DNA of 24,275 nt from Pseudomonadota bacterium (GCA_023444445.1 JAEXMK010000152.1:1-24275); one strand, 5' to 3'; positions 1 to 7,614 are shown, counted from the stretch's first letter. Notes: generated by a model not told the origin, from the sequence alone. Made by a program: numbers and translations.

Positions 1-62
1 GGCTTTTTTTTCCGGATTATGGCGTCAAAATAGCCGCACTGATTCGAATCCCAGAGGTATCC

Positions 63-587
63 ATGCGTCTTTCCCCGCTCGCGCGCACTTTTCTTGCCGC
101 CGCCGGTCTTGCCATCATCGCCCCCGCTGCCGCAGCGCTGGCGCAACAGCAGCCGCCCGGCACGCCGAAGTCGACGCATGGCGCATGGTCCGTCATCTGC
201 GACAAGCCGGCTGGCGCCTCCGAAGAACAATGCGCGCTGATGCAGAACGTGATTGCCGACGACCGCCCGGAAGTGGGCCTTTCGGTGGTCATCCTGAAAA
301 CCGCCGACCGCAAATCGCGTATCCTGCGCATCCTTGCGCCGCTCGGCGTGCTGTTGAAGGACGGCATGGAACTTTACATCGACAACAATAATATCGGCCG
401 CGCCTATTTCACCCGCTGCTTCTCCGAAGGCTGCTATGTCGAAGTCGATATTGACGACGAGCTGCTGAAGGTGCTGCGCGCCGGCAAGAACGCCGTTTTT
501 GCACTGCGTGAATCCGTGGATCAGGATCGCGTGGGTATTCCGATCGAGCTTACCGGCTTTGCCGAGGGTTATGACGCGCTTCCCTGA
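63..587 (+). CDS. Exported IalB (invasion-associated locus B) family protein
   Basis: The 174-residue product starts with a signal peptide: basic MRLSPLAR, then a hydrophobic Ala/Leu-rich stretch to about residue 27 ending in ALAQ. The mature part has the IalB-family look: an early GAWSVICD segment, a LAPLGVLL segment near residues 91-98, and four cysteines (46, 57, 119, 124) that could form two periplasmic disulfides. An AGAGG ribosome-binding site lies just before ATG 63. IalB proteins are periplasmic or secreted and were first linked to erythrocyte invasion in Bartonella. Plant-associated rhizobia carry several paralogues whose role is not settled, so invasion should not be inferred here. 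The family call is fairly sure; the function is unknown. Confidence 0.8.
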   Translation: MRLSPLARTFLAAAGLAIIAPAAAALAQQQPPGTPKSTHGAWSVICDKPAGASEEQCALMQNVIADDRPEVGLSVVILKTADRKSRILRILAPLGVLLKDGMELYIDNNNIGRAYFTRCFSEGCYVEVDIDDELLKVLRAGKNAVFALRESVDQDRVGIPIELTGFAEGYDALP

Positions 588-601
588 GCAAAGGGAGTTG
601 C

Positions 602-654
602 TTTTCAGTACCCAAACTATACTATGAAAGTATAGTTTTAGAGATTACTGAAAA
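602..654. repeat. Nested perfect inverted repeats upstream of a small membrane ORF
   Basis: Two concentric inverted repeats are visible. The outer arms are TTTTCAGTA (602-610) and TACTGAAAA (646-654), 9 of 9 matched. The inner arms are AAACTATACT (614-623) and AGTATAGTTT (629-638), 10 of 10 matched around a 5-nt loop. The right edge is 2 nt before ATG 657. The element is much more AT-rich than its surroundings. It could be an operator, a transcript hairpin (terminator of the upstream gene or control of the downstream start), or the remnant of a small mobile element. The sequence does not decide between these. Confidence 0.7.
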
Positions 655-656
655 AC

Positions 657-962
657 ATGAAAGAATTTCGACCTATTTCGCGGCGCTCTATCTATGGCGC
701 TGCCATTTTTTACATTGCCGTCGCTTTTGTTGCGAGCTCAGCGCAAAGCCTTGCGGTTTTACCGGCGGCCTTACAGACAGGATCGGGCCTTGAGCTGGCG
801 ATATCGATCATTGCAGGAAATCAGATTGCCATTCTTCATTGGCAACGCTTGGCCTCAGATCCTAATCACCGCTACCCCCTCCCGCTAATGCTTATCGTTC
901 ACCAGGCAGGTGTATATGTGGCAGCTTTCACTGTGGTCCATCTCATTTTTCGAATGACCTGA
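657..962 (+). CDS. Hypothetical small membrane protein
   Basis: I do not recognise this 101-residue protein. It has a short basic N-terminus (MKEFRPISRRS), a hydrophobic segment near residues 13-37, a second near 44-57, and a third near 76-98, so two or three membrane spans are plausible. Base composition is visibly lower in GC than in tldD and the IalB gene, which may mean horizontal origin or a weakly selected gene. No good Shine-Dalgarno sequence precedes ATG 657, and the start sits immediately after the nested palindrome at 602-654. It ends 79 bp before tldD. It may be a real lineage-specific gene, or an open frame that is not translated. Confidence 0.45.
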   Translation: MKEFRPISRRSIYGAAIFYIAVAFVASSAQSLAVLPAALQTGSGLELAISIIAGNQIAILHWQRLASDPNHRYPLPLMLIVHQAGVYVAAFTVVHLIFRMT

Positions 963-1041
963 GCCTCATCACGCTTTGGCTTGCCACCGGCGGCGCACGA
1001 TCCTACATGCTTGCCAGACACTATTCAGTTTGGAGCCGCTA

Positions 1042-2457
1042 ATGACCGACGACCTTGTAAAACTCTTCGATTGCGACGAGACGCAATTGCGCAAGCTGGT
1101 CGGCGAGGCGCTCGCGGGCGCTGACGATGGTGAGCTTTTCATCGAACATGCCCAGGCCGAATCACTCACCTTCGACAATGGCCGCCTCAAGGGCGGGTCA
1201 TTCAACACCGATCAGGGTTTTGGCCTGCGCGCCGTTGCCGGTGAGACAGTGGGTTACGCCCATGCCGGCGAGCTTTCGCAAGGCGCGCTGAAGCGGGCTT
1301 CGGATGCGGTCGGCGCTGTCACGCGGGGTTATTCCGGTTCTTATGCGGCGGCACCGCAGCGCACCAACAAGAAGCTCTACGGCGACGAGAACCCGATCGG
1401 CAGCCCGAGTTTCGAGGATAAGGTGAAGCTCCTCACCGATATCGATGCCTATCTGCGTGATAAAGACCCGAATGTTCGGCAGGTGACGGCGACGATTTCC
1501 GCCAGCTGGCAGGTGGTGGATATCCTGCGCGCCGATGGTCATCGTGTCAGCGATATCCGCCCTATGACCCGCATCAATATTTCCGTCGTGGCAGGCGAAG
1601 GCGACCGGCAGGAAAGCGGCTCTTACGGCATTGGTGGCCGTGTCGGTTTCGGCGATTTCATTACCACGGAAAACTGGCAGCGCGGTGCGGATGAGGCGCT
1701 GCGTCAGGCGCTCGTCAACCTCACGGCCATCGATGCACCCGCCGGCACCATGGATGTGGTGCTGGGCTCCGGCTGGCCCGGCGTCATGCTGCACGAGGCT
1801 GTGGGCCATGGCCTTGAAGGCGATTTCAATCGCAAGAAGACCTCGGCCTTTGCCGGTCTGATGGGCGAAATGGTCGCCGCTCCCGGCGTGACCGTGGTGG
1901 ACGACGGCACCATCGACAGCCGCCGTGGTTCGCTTACCATCGATGATGAGGGCACGCCTTCTGCTTATAATGTGCTGATCGAGAACGGCAGGCTGGTGGG
2001 CTACATGCAGGACCGCCAGAACGCGCGGCTGATGGGGGCGAAAGCGACCGGCAACGGCCGCCGTCAGGGTTATGCCTATGTGCCGATGCCGCGCATGACC
2101 AATACCTACATGCTGTCGGGCGACAAGACGCCGGAAGAGATCATCGCCTCCGTGAAGAAAGGCATCTACGCCGTTTCCTTCGGCGGCGGCCAGGTGGATA
2201 TCACCTCGGGCAAATTCGTGTTCGGCTGCACCGAGGCCTACCTGATCGAAAACGGCAAGATCGGCGCGCCGGTGAAGGGCGCGATGCTGATCGGCAACGG
2301 GCCGGATGCGATGAAGCGCGTCTCGATGATTGGCAATGATTCCAAGCTCGATACCGGCATCGGCAATTGCGGCAAGGCCGGGCAATGGGTGCCGGTCGGC
2401 GTCGGTCAGCCGCATCTGCGCATGGACCAGATAACCGTCGGCGGCACGAAGGCGTAA
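1042..2457 (+). CDS. tldD: Metalloprotease TldD
   Basis: This 471-residue protein is the TldD half of the TldD/TldE (PmbA) zinc protease, which degrades unfolded peptides and matures some peptide natural products. The metal-binding HEAVGH motif is at residues 251-256, followed by GLEGD. The family segments MPRMTNTYM and FGCTEAYLIENG are present near the C-terminus. The length is normal for TldD. ATG 1042 is chosen over an in-frame start at 976 because the protein then begins with the usual MTDD and GGAG lies at 1032-1035. No tldE/pmbA partner is in the window, which is common because the two genes are often unlinked. In cells it is expected to be cytosolic. Confidence 0.95.
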   Translation: MTDDLVKLFDCDETQLRKLVGEALAGADDGELFIEHAQAESLTFDNGRLKGGSFNTDQGFGLRAVAGETVGYAHAGELSQGALKRASDAVGAVTRGYSGSYAAAPQRTNKKLYGDENPIGSPSFEDKVKLLTDIDAYLRDKDPNVRQVTATISASWQVVDILRADGHRVSDIRPMTRINISVVAGEGDRQESGSYGIGGRVGFGDFITTENWQRGADEALRQALVNLTAIDAPAGTMDVVLGSGWPGVMLHEAVGHGLEGDFNRKKTSAFAGLMGEMVAAPGVTVVDDGTIDSRRGSLTIDDEGTPSAYNVLIENGRLVGYMQDRQNARLMGAKATGNGRRQGYAYVPMPRMTNTYMLSGDKTPEEIIASVKKGIYAVSFGGGQVDITSGKFVFGCTEAYLIENGKIGAPVKGAMLIGNGPDAMKRVSMIGNDSKLDTGIGNCGKAGQWVPVGVGQPHLRMDQITVGGTKA

Positions 2458-2782
2458 GGAATTCGGAATTGGATCACTGCGGTCTGTCCCAAATTCCGTC
2501 ATACCGGCCCTGAGCCGGTATCCAGCCGACGCGCGTCTGTGCGGCGAGAAGGGTCTTGTCCGCCCAAGGACTTGGCCTGACTGGATGCCGGATCCAGTCC
2601 GGCATGACGGCAGAGAGAGTTGCGGTCACGCGAAACGTTGAGCCTGCCGCGCCAATCTCAGCCCAGAACCCCGCACATGGCTGCCATGATGCGGTTTCCT
2701 CTGGCACACAACCGAGAAGACGATAAGATCATCCTCACGGCAGGCCGTCCTCCCATCCCGGGCCTGCGCGGCAAAGGAGACC
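2458..2782. other. Intergenic region of 325 bp between tldD and the VOC gene
   Basis: The left part holds the palindromic repeat at 2496-2610. The rest (2611-2782) is GC-rich sequence without a convincing coding frame. A strong ribosome-binding site, AAAGGAG (2773-2779), closes the region just before the VOC gene. The promoter of the VOC-HAD pair probably lies between the repeat and 2782, but I cannot name reliable -35/-10 boxes. Confidence 0.6.
2496..2610. repeat. Palindromic intergenic repeat, family 1, copy 1
   Basis: A 115-bp element. The left arm (2496-2525) contains the hairpin ATACCGG/CCGGTAT. The right arm (2581-2610) contains the hairpin ATGCCGG/CCGGCAT. The ends, CCGTCAT and ATGACGG, are inverted with respect to each other, as are the inner edges ATCCAG and CTGGAT. 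The roughly 55-bp core, with GACGCGCGTCTG and CCCAAGGACTTGG, matches the reverse complement of the core of the element at 17020-17136. It is therefore a dispersed repeat present here in both orientations. It resembles the mosaic palindromic intergenic elements (RIME-like) known from Rhizobiaceae; the exact family name is not verified. Confidence 0.85.
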
Positions 2783-3220
2783 ATGACCATCATACGAAAT
2801 GCCCTCGTTCCTGAACTTGCCGTCAGCGACTGGCAGAAAAGCCGCGCTTTTTATTGTGACCTGATCGGTTTTCATGTGGTGTACGAGCGCCCCGAAGAAG
2901 GCTTTACCTATCTGGCGCTGGGCGATGCAGAGCTAATGATCGACCAGATCGGCGCGACCCGCACCTTCGTCGCGGGCAATGCGTCGCTGGATACCCCCTT
3001 TGGCCGCGGGATGAACCTGCAGATCGCGGTTCCCTCGTTGCAGCCCATTCTTTTTAGGTTGGAACGGTCGGCCATCGACCTCGTCATGCCACTGGAGGAG
3101 AAGTGGTACCGACGCGGCACGGTAGAAGTGGGTAACCGGCAGTTCATCGTCGCCGATCCCGACGGGTATCTGATCCGCCCGTTTGAAAGCCTTGGCGAAC
3201 GCCCCTTCCGGTTCGGTTAA
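2783..3220 (+). CDS. VOC-fold (glyoxalase/bleomycin-resistance type) protein
   Basis: A 145-residue single-domain vicinal-oxygen-chelate protein. The N-terminal half has the family pattern VPELAVSDWQKSRAFYCDLIGF followed by YLALGDAELMIDQ. The C-terminal half ends VADPDGYLIRPFE, the usual second beta-alpha-beta-beta-beta module. It most resembles bleomycin-binding proteins that sequester drug without catalysis, but the substrate cannot be read from sequence. ATG 2783 follows an excellent AAAGGAG site. The HAD gene starts 3 bp after its stop, so the two are probably co-transcribed and translationally coupled. Cytosolic. Confidence 0.85.
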   Translation: MTIIRNALVPELAVSDWQKSRAFYCDLIGFHVVYERPEEGFTYLALGDAELMIDQIGATRTFVAGNASLDTPFGRGMNLQIAVPSLQPILFRLERSAIDLVMPLEEKWYRRGTVEVGNRQFIVADPDGYLIRPFESLGERPFRFG

Positions 3221-3223
3221 GCC

Positions 3224-3898
3224 ATGCTGCCGTTTCTTCCGCAGGCCGTGGTTTTCGACATGGATGGATTGCTGATCGAAAGCGAGAGGCTCTATCGCGA
3301 TTCATTTCTGGCGGCCTCGGATGAAGGCGGCCATGGCATGAAGGTCGAGACCTATCAGAAGGTCTGCGGCAGCCCCTGGGATGTCATCACCGGCGCCATT
3401 ATTGCCGATTATGGCGCGGATTTTCCGATCGAGACTTTCCGCGATGCGTGGCTGCGGCATCTTGGCGTGATGATGGCTGATGGTGTGGCGCTGAAACCCG
3501 GCGTCATCGAAATCCTCGATCTGCTCGACCGGCTCGATATCCGCCGCGCCATCGCCACCTCGTCGCGGCACGATTCGGTGACGCGCCACCTCGGCCCTCA
3601 CGATCTTCTGCGACGTTTCGACACCATCGTCGCACGCGGCGACTATGCCGAACCGAAACCGGCGCCCATGCCCTATCTGACCGCAGCCCGACGGCTTTCC
3701 CTCGATCCAGGTCTCTGCCTTGCGCTGGAGGATTCCTATTCAGGCGTACGCTCGGCGACTTCGGCGGGCATGATGACGATCATGGTGCCCGATGTCGCGC
3801 CACCCACTGAGGAAATGCGGGAGAAATGCGTTGCCGTCGCAAGCGACCTGAACGCCGTGGCGGCCATGTTGGAAAAGCTGGAGCCTTCAGGGTTTTGA
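3224..3898 (+). CDS. HAD-superfamily hydrolase, beta-phosphoglucomutase-like
   Basis: A 224-residue haloacid-dehalogenase phosphatase. Motif I is VVFDMDGLL, with nucleophile D12 and acid/base D14. Motif II is the ATSS segment (IATSSRHDS). Motif III/IV is the lysine in EPKPAP and the acidic LALEDSYSGV. A helical cap lies between motifs I and II, as in the beta-phosphoglucomutase/GPH subgroup that removes phosphate from small sugar phosphates. The actual substrate is unknown. It lies 3 bp after the VOC gene with little ribosome-binding site of its own, suggesting coupling. Its last 12 bp overlap the end of the convergent MazG-like gene. Confidence 0.88.
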   Translation: MLPFLPQAVVFDMDGLLIESERLYRDSFLAASDEGGHGMKVETYQKVCGSPWDVITGAIIADYGADFPIETFRDAWLRHLGVMMADGVALKPGVIEILDLLDRLDIRRAIATSSRHDSVTRHLGPHDLLRRFDTIVARGDYAEPKPAPMPYLTAARRLSLDPGLCLALEDSYSGVRSATSAGMMTIMVPDVAPPTEEMREKCVAVASDLNAVAAMLEKLEPSGF

Positions 3899-4195
3899 CG
3901 GCGTAAAGCGCCACTTACGCTCGATCGCTCCTTCAATATCAAGACCGTTATAATGGGCCAGTAACAGCACATGGCCGAGGAGATCGGCGGTTTCGTCGGC
4001 CAGATCCCGCTTCATCTCCTCTTTGCTCCTGCCCTTGATGCGTCCCCTTCCCGTCAGCCGGTTCCAGGCCTGCGTGACCTCGCCAACCTCTTCCTGAAGC
4101 TTCAGCATGTACCAGTCCGGATCGCGGAATATCCCGTTTTCAGCGGCATATTTTTGCGAAGCCTCTTCAAACCGAGGCATCATCTCAGCAAACAT
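3887..4195 (-). CDS. MazG-like NTP pyrophosphohydrolase
   Basis: A 102-residue all-alpha NTP pyrophosphatase of the MazG/HisE-like group, which hydrolyses (deoxy)nucleoside triphosphates to monophosphates and pyrophosphate. The metal-binding acidic helices are visible: LQEEVGEV (E35, E36, E39) and DETADLLG (D67, E68, D71). ATG 4195 is chosen because AAGGA lies 7 nt upstream. An in-frame TTG at 4225 would add ten charged residues without support. It is the single-domain form, about 100 residues, not the double-domain MazG. It converges with the HAD gene, with the stop codons overlapping by 12 bp. It may act in nucleotide-pool cleaning; the substrate is unknown. Confidence 0.8.
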   Translation of the reverse strand: MFAEMMPRFEEASQKYAAENGIFRDPDWYMLKLQEEVGEVTQAWNRLTGRGRIKGRSKEEMKRDLADETADLLGHVLLLAHYNGLDIEGAIERKWRFTPSKP

Positions 4196-4351
4196 TTGTT
4201 CATCCTTTGTTCGCGCGCGCCACAACTCTAATCATGATTCTCTGACGACGTCGACCCGTCAGGGCGCCATGCAGCCATGAAAGGAAATTTCCGGGACAGG
4301 CGCATGCAAGCGAGATAGAGAAAAGATATTCGAACAAACGTGCCATCACCC

Positions 4352-5131
4352 ATGTCCCATCTCGACTTCCTGTCGTCACTCGTCACCGCACATAGCCCGG
4401 CGCTGCTCGCCATGTTTGCGGGCGCCGCCGTTCTTGCCGGTCTTGCCCGCGGCTTTTCCGGCTTCGGTGCGGCGCTCATCTTCATCCCGCTTGCAAGCGC
4501 CATCGTCGGGCCGCGTGTCGCCTCGGCGGTTCTGCTGGTGGTGGACGCCGTTCTGACGCTCGGCATTATACCGCCCGCCTTTCGCATGGCGGACCGGCGT
4601 GAGGTCTTCACCATGGCGGTCGGCGCCTTTGTCGGCGTGCCCGTCGGAACAATGCTGCTTTCCAAGGGTGATCCGCTGACCCTGCGCTGGCTCATCTCCG
4701 GCGTGGTCGTGGTGCTGCTTGTTTTTCTGGTGTCCGGCTGGCGTTACAGCGGCCGGCCAAAGACGCCGCTTACCCTTTTCACAGGGCTGCTGGCCGGGCT
4801 TTTTTCGGGGGCGGCACAGCTGGGTGGCCCGCCCGTCGTCGCCTATTGGCTGGGCGGCGCGCTGAAAGGCGCTTTCGTGCGCGCCAATGTCATTCTTTAT
4901 TTCGCGGTTTCGACGGTGTTTTCCATCGCCAGCTACTTTGTTGGCGGCCTGTTCACGACAGATGTCTTCGTGTTTTTCCTGCTGGCCCTGCCCTTTTATG
5001 GGGTCGGTCTTTATGCCGGTGCGCGATTGCACGGTCTTGCCGATGAGGCGGCGTTCCGGCGAATCTGCTACGGCCTCATCGCCTTTTCCGCCGTTATCGG
5101 CCTGCCGTTGTTTGACCAGCTGCTGAAATAG
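4352..5131 (+). CDS. TauE/SafE-family sulfite exporter-like permease
   Basis: A membrane protein of about 259 residues with seven or eight hydrophobic segments. It carries the TauE/SafE hallmark GLARGFSGFGAAL in the first segment, and in the second repeat GLLAGLFSGAAQLGGPPVVAYWL, the family's duplicated glycine-rich motif. Family members export sulfite, sulfoacetate or other organosulfur anions, but many are uncharacterised. I use ATG 4352; GTG 4340 in the same frame is possible, and neither has a strong ribosome-binding site. It starts 156 bp from the divergent MazG-like gene and converges on pdxH. Confidence 0.87.
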   Translation: MSHLDFLSSLVTAHSPALLAMFAGAAVLAGLARGFSGFGAALIFIPLASAIVGPRVASAVLLVVDAVLTLGIIPPAFRMADRREVFTMAVGAFVGVPVGTMLLSKGDPLTLRWLISGVVVVLLVFLVSGWRYSGRPKTPLTLFTGLLAGLFSGAAQLGGPPVVAYWLGGALKGAFVRANVILYFAVSTVFSIASYFVGGLFTTDVFVFFLLALPFYGVGLYAGARLHGLADEAAFRRICYGLIAFSAVIGLPLFDQLLK

Positions 5132-5151
5132 GCAGGCCGAGGTGGCCTGCC
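5131..5151. terminator. Hairpin between convergent tauE-like gene and pdxH
   Basis: Perfect 8-bp GC stem GGCAGGCC (5131-5138) and GGCCTGCC (5144-5151) with a 5-nt loop. It begins at the last base of the permease stop codon and ends 9 bp before the pdxH stop. There is no T-tract on either side, so it is either a weak bidirectional terminator or a 3'-end stabilising hairpin. Confidence 0.5.
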
Positions 5152-5160
5152 CGGACGGCG

Positions 5161-5781
5161 TTACGGATACATGCGGACCTTGGACCATGCACCGTCAGGC
5201 GTGTCGCGGCGGAACTCGATGCGGTCGTGCAGGCGGAACTTGCGGTCGTGCCAGAATTCGATGCTGAGGGGCCGGATGCGGAAACCGGACCAGTGGGACG
5301 GGCGCGGAATATCACCGATCGCATATCTGGCGGTATATTCGGCCACCGCTTTTTCCAGCGCAAAACGGCCTTCCAAAGGCCGCGACTGCTTGGATGCCCA
5401 GGCGCCGATGCGACTTCCACGCGGGCGCGAGGCGTAATAGGCATCCGCCTCCTCGTCGCTCACGATCTCCACCTCGCCGCGCAGACGCACCTGCCGGCGC
5501 AGGCTTTTCCAGTGGAAACACATGGCCGCTTTTTTCTGGCCAAGGATTTCGCGACCCTTCTGGCTTTCGAAATTCGTATAGAAAACGAAACCGCGATCAT
5601 CGACGTCTTTCAGCAGCACCATGCGCACATTCGGCAGGCCATTTTCGTCCACGGTGGCAAGCGCTACCGCGTTCGGATCGTTGATTTCGGAAGCCGTCGC
5701 ATCCTTCAGCCATTCGGCAAAAAGTGCAAAAGGTTCATTTTCTTCCGTGAAGTCACTGGATGTTAACCCCGTTTCCGACAT
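5161..5781 (-). CDS. pdxH: Pyridoxamine/pyridoxine 5'-phosphate oxidase
   Basis: A 206-residue FMN enzyme that oxidises pyridoxine/pyridoxamine 5'-phosphate to pyridoxal 5'-phosphate, the last step of vitamin B6 synthesis and salvage. Family segments are all in place: RMVLLK (53-58), [13 protein letters not shown] (67-79) contacting [15 protein letters not shown] (91-102), the [12 protein letters not shown] substrate region, and the C-terminal [11 protein letters not shown]. The length is normal. It is transcribed away from the lipoprotein gene across a 56-bp gap that holds a perfect palindrome (5815-5831). A GGGAG lies about 13 nt before the ATG. Cytosolic, flavin-dependent homodimer by family knowledge. 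Confidence 0.96.
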   Translation of the reverse strand: MSETGLTSSDFTEENEPFALFAEWLKDATASEINDPNAVALATVDENGLPNVRMVLLKDVDDRGFVFYTNFESQKGREILGQKKAAMCFHWKSLRRQVRLRGEVEIVSDEEADAYYASRPRGSRIGAWASKQSRPLEGRFALEKAVAEYTARYAIGDIPRPSHWSGFRIRPLSIEFWHDRKFRLHDRIEFRRDTPDGAWSKVRMYP

Positions 5782-5814
5782 ATTGACTAAAATGCTCCCG
5801 AGCTGATTTGGACC

Positions 5815-5831
5815 CCAGAGATGATCTCTGG
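5815..5831. promoter_or_regulatory. Perfect palindrome in the pdxH / lipoprotein divergent promoter
   Basis: CCAGAGA, TGA, TCTCTGG gives a 17-bp perfect dyad with 7-bp arms. It lies 34 bp upstream of the pdxH start and ends 6 bp before the lipoprotein ATG, so it could be a shared operator. As RNA it could fold over the lipoprotein ribosome-binding region GGTGAAAG. The binding factor is unknown. Confidence 0.5.
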
Positions 5832-5837
5832 TGAAAG

Positions 5838-6287
5838 ATGGTGACCGTCATAGCAAAGTCGAACAGTCGAACAAAGAGCCTCCTTTCGTCGGTTGCGGTA
5901 GTTTCCGCCGTCGTGTCGATGCTTGTGGTGCTCAGCGGTTGCGTCAGCCTCGACCTGTTCGGCGGCGACAAGGTCGACCGCTCGCTTTCCACGGCCTCCG
6001 TTCCCAACCAGCTGAACAATGCGCCCCAGACGGACGATGCGACCATCCGCAATGCGGTAACCTCGGCCGATCTGGCAAAGCTTGCCGACCAGCCGCTGCC
6101 CTGGGCCAATGCCGCAACCGGCAGCGCCGGCGTCGTGACCGCCATCCACGAAGATAAATCCAGCGGTTTCGTCTGCCGCGACTTCAAGACGACGCGCCAC
6201 TCCTTCGAGGGCGTGGCTGCTTATTCCGGACAGGCCTGCCTGTCGGAAACCGGCGAATGGTTGATGACCCGCTTCGAGCAGAAATAA
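5838..6287 (+). CDS. Lipoprotein, RT0821/Lpp0805-type (17 kDa surface antigen-like)
   Basis: A 149-residue protein with a basic N-terminus, a hydrophobic stretch (about residues 15-34) and a lipobox LSGC with the modified cysteine at 35, so it should be processed by signal peptidase II and anchored in a membrane. The middle (36-100) is low-complexity and polar. The C-terminal segment [24 protein letters not shown] followed by GEW resembles the end of the alphaproteobacterial 17 kDa-antigen-like/RT0821 family. The role is unknown. ATG 5838 has a GGTGAAAG sequence just upstream. A separate gene follows after a 211-bp gap. Confidence 0.7.
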   Translation: MVTVIAKSNSRTKSLLSSVAVVSAVVSMLVVLSGCVSLDLFGGDKVDRSLSTASVPNQLNNAPQTDDATIRNAVTSADLAKLADQPLPWANAATGSAGVVTAIHEDKSSGFVCRDFKTTRHSFEGVAAYSGQACLSETGEWLMTRFEQK

Positions 6288-6498
6288 TCTATTTACCTTG
6301 GCGCGTGGAATAGAACCGGCCCGGGCTGCGCACGCTGCGTGCGTAAAGAAGTGATTAGCAACTTATTGCAACAGTCGACGTTGATTAAACCGAGGGCGTG
6401 CAGGCGAATGATCGCGGGCACCCCTTGTCGGAGGGTTAGTTTCAGGATTGCGCCATGATCGGCAGCACGCGCCTGAGCCAACGTAACTGGTGTTTCGC
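6288..6498. other. Leader region upstream of the J-domain gene
   Basis: A 211-bp stretch with no convincing gene. It contains the short palindrome CGCACGC, T, GCGTGCG (6329-6343) followed by an AT-richer segment (about 6344-6380), which is a plausible promoter area. No heat-shock-type sigma-32 promoter could be identified with confidence. Confidence 0.4.
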
Positions 6499-7614
6499 AT
6501 GCGCGATCCTTATTCCATCCTTGGCGTGAAACGTGACGCCCGCCACGAGGACATCAAGGCCGCCTGGCGCACGAAGGCGAAAACCGTCCATCCGGACGCC
6601 AATCGCGACGATCCCGATGCTTCGGCGCGATTCGCCGAGATCGGGCAGGCCTACGATCTTCTGAAAGACCCCAAGAAGCGTGATCTTTACGATCAGGCCC
6701 GCAAGGCTGCGGAAAAAAAGCAGCGCGGCGAAACCATCATGCAGCAGCGGGAAGCGGCGCGTGAGGCTGCCGAACGCGCCAAGGCGGCTGAGAAGCTGAT
6801 GGAGGAACTGGCCCGTGCGGACGCCCGCAACCGGGCGCAGACCGGCCAGAAATCCGATGGGAAAGCTGAGACGGCGGAAGATATCGTTGAGCGCATTTTC
6901 GGGGCCGATGCACAAAACGACCCAAAGGTGCAGCAGGCTGCGGAAGCGGCTAAGGCTGCCGCGAGCACCGTTAAAGGCGCTGCGCCTACCGCCGGTGAAG
7001 CCACGCCACCCGGCGCCGGCGATGACAAGATCGCGCCCATCTCGCTTGCCGCCAATCTCTTCAGCGCCCTCGTGCGCCGGTTCCGCACCTCGCAGCCGGC
7101 TCCCGAAAAGGCGCCCGATATTACCGCGGAAGCCACCGTCACCGTGGCCGACCTGCTGGAGCAAAAGTGGATTACCGTGTCGCTTGCCGACGAACGGGAG
7201 GTTCGTTTCCAGCTGGAAGCCGGCATGACGGACGGATATGTGGTACGGCTGAAGGGCCAGGGGCTGAAGCTTCCGAACATGGCCCGCGGCGATCTCGCCG
7301 TAACATTGCTGAGCGCACGCGAGGACGCGTTTTCCCTTCGCGGTTTCGATATCCACACGACCTTGCCGATCTCGCTTGGTGATGCGGTGCTGGGCTGCGA
7401 AGCGAAAGTCCGCACCCCGCTTGGCGAGGAGAACATCACCATTCCGGCATGGTCCGGCTCGGACCGCGTGCTGAGGCTTGCCGGCAAAGGCCTTGCCGAC
7501 GGCAAGGGTGGTTCCGGCGATCTTGTCATCGAATTGCGCATCGTCCTGCTCGAAAAGCCGGATGAGAAGGTAACCGACCTGATGCGGCACATGCGCGAAG
7601 GCCTTTATTTGTGA
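6499..7614 (+). CDS. J-domain (DnaJ/CbpA-like) co-chaperone
   Basis: A 371-residue Hsp40 protein. The N-terminal J domain (about 1-65) carries the essential HPD tripeptide at 31-33, which stimulates DnaK ATPase. It is followed by a highly charged Ala/Lys/Glu helix (about 70-115), then a low-complexity Ala/Pro/Gly linker (about 145-185). The C-terminal DnaJ peptide-binding domain (about 205-350) includes LEAGMTDGYVVRLKGQG and the closing GDLVIELRI. There is no CxxCxGxG zinc finger, so it is a class II (CbpA-like) J protein, not canonical DnaJ. ATG 6499 gives the usual MRDPYSILGV; GTG 6490 would add three residues. No dnaK neighbour is in the window. Confidence 0.9.
   Translation: MRDPYSILGVKRDARHEDIKAAWRTKAKTVHPDANRDDPDASARFAEIGQAYDLLKDPKKRDLYDQARKAAEKKQRGETIMQQREAAREAAERAKAAEKLMEELARADARNRAQTGQKSDGKAETAEDIVERIFGADAQNDPKVQQAAEAAKAAASTVKGAAPTAGEATPPGAGDDKIAPISLAANLFSALVRRFRTSQPAPEKAPDITAEATVTVADLLEQKWITVSLADEREVRFQLEAGMTDGYVVRLKGQGLKLPNMARGDLAVTLLSAREDAFSLRGFDIHTTLPISLGDAVLGCEAKVRTPLGEENITIPAWSGSDRVLRLAGKGLADGKGGSGDLVIELRIVLLEKPDEKVTDLMRHMREGLYL

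Noticed and set aside
4..12. T-tract at the left edge as a terminator tail
   Set aside because: The stem that would precede it lies outside the window, so it cannot be judged.
41..50. GATTCGAATC resembling a tRNA T-loop
   Set aside because: The flanking bases do not pair as a T-stem and no anticodon or acceptor arm is found upstream.
1198..2502. Long open frame antisense to tldD (over 400 codons)
   Set aside because: It has no protein character (His/Ala/Arg-rich, no recognisable motif), and the forward frame encodes a complete TldD. Long antisense frames are expected in GC-rich genes.
6329..6343. Palindrome CGCACGC-T-GCGTGCG upstream of the J-domain gene
   Set aside because: It is short and GC-rich with a 1-nt centre, so it cannot form a good hairpin and may be chance. 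It is mentioned only in the leader entry.
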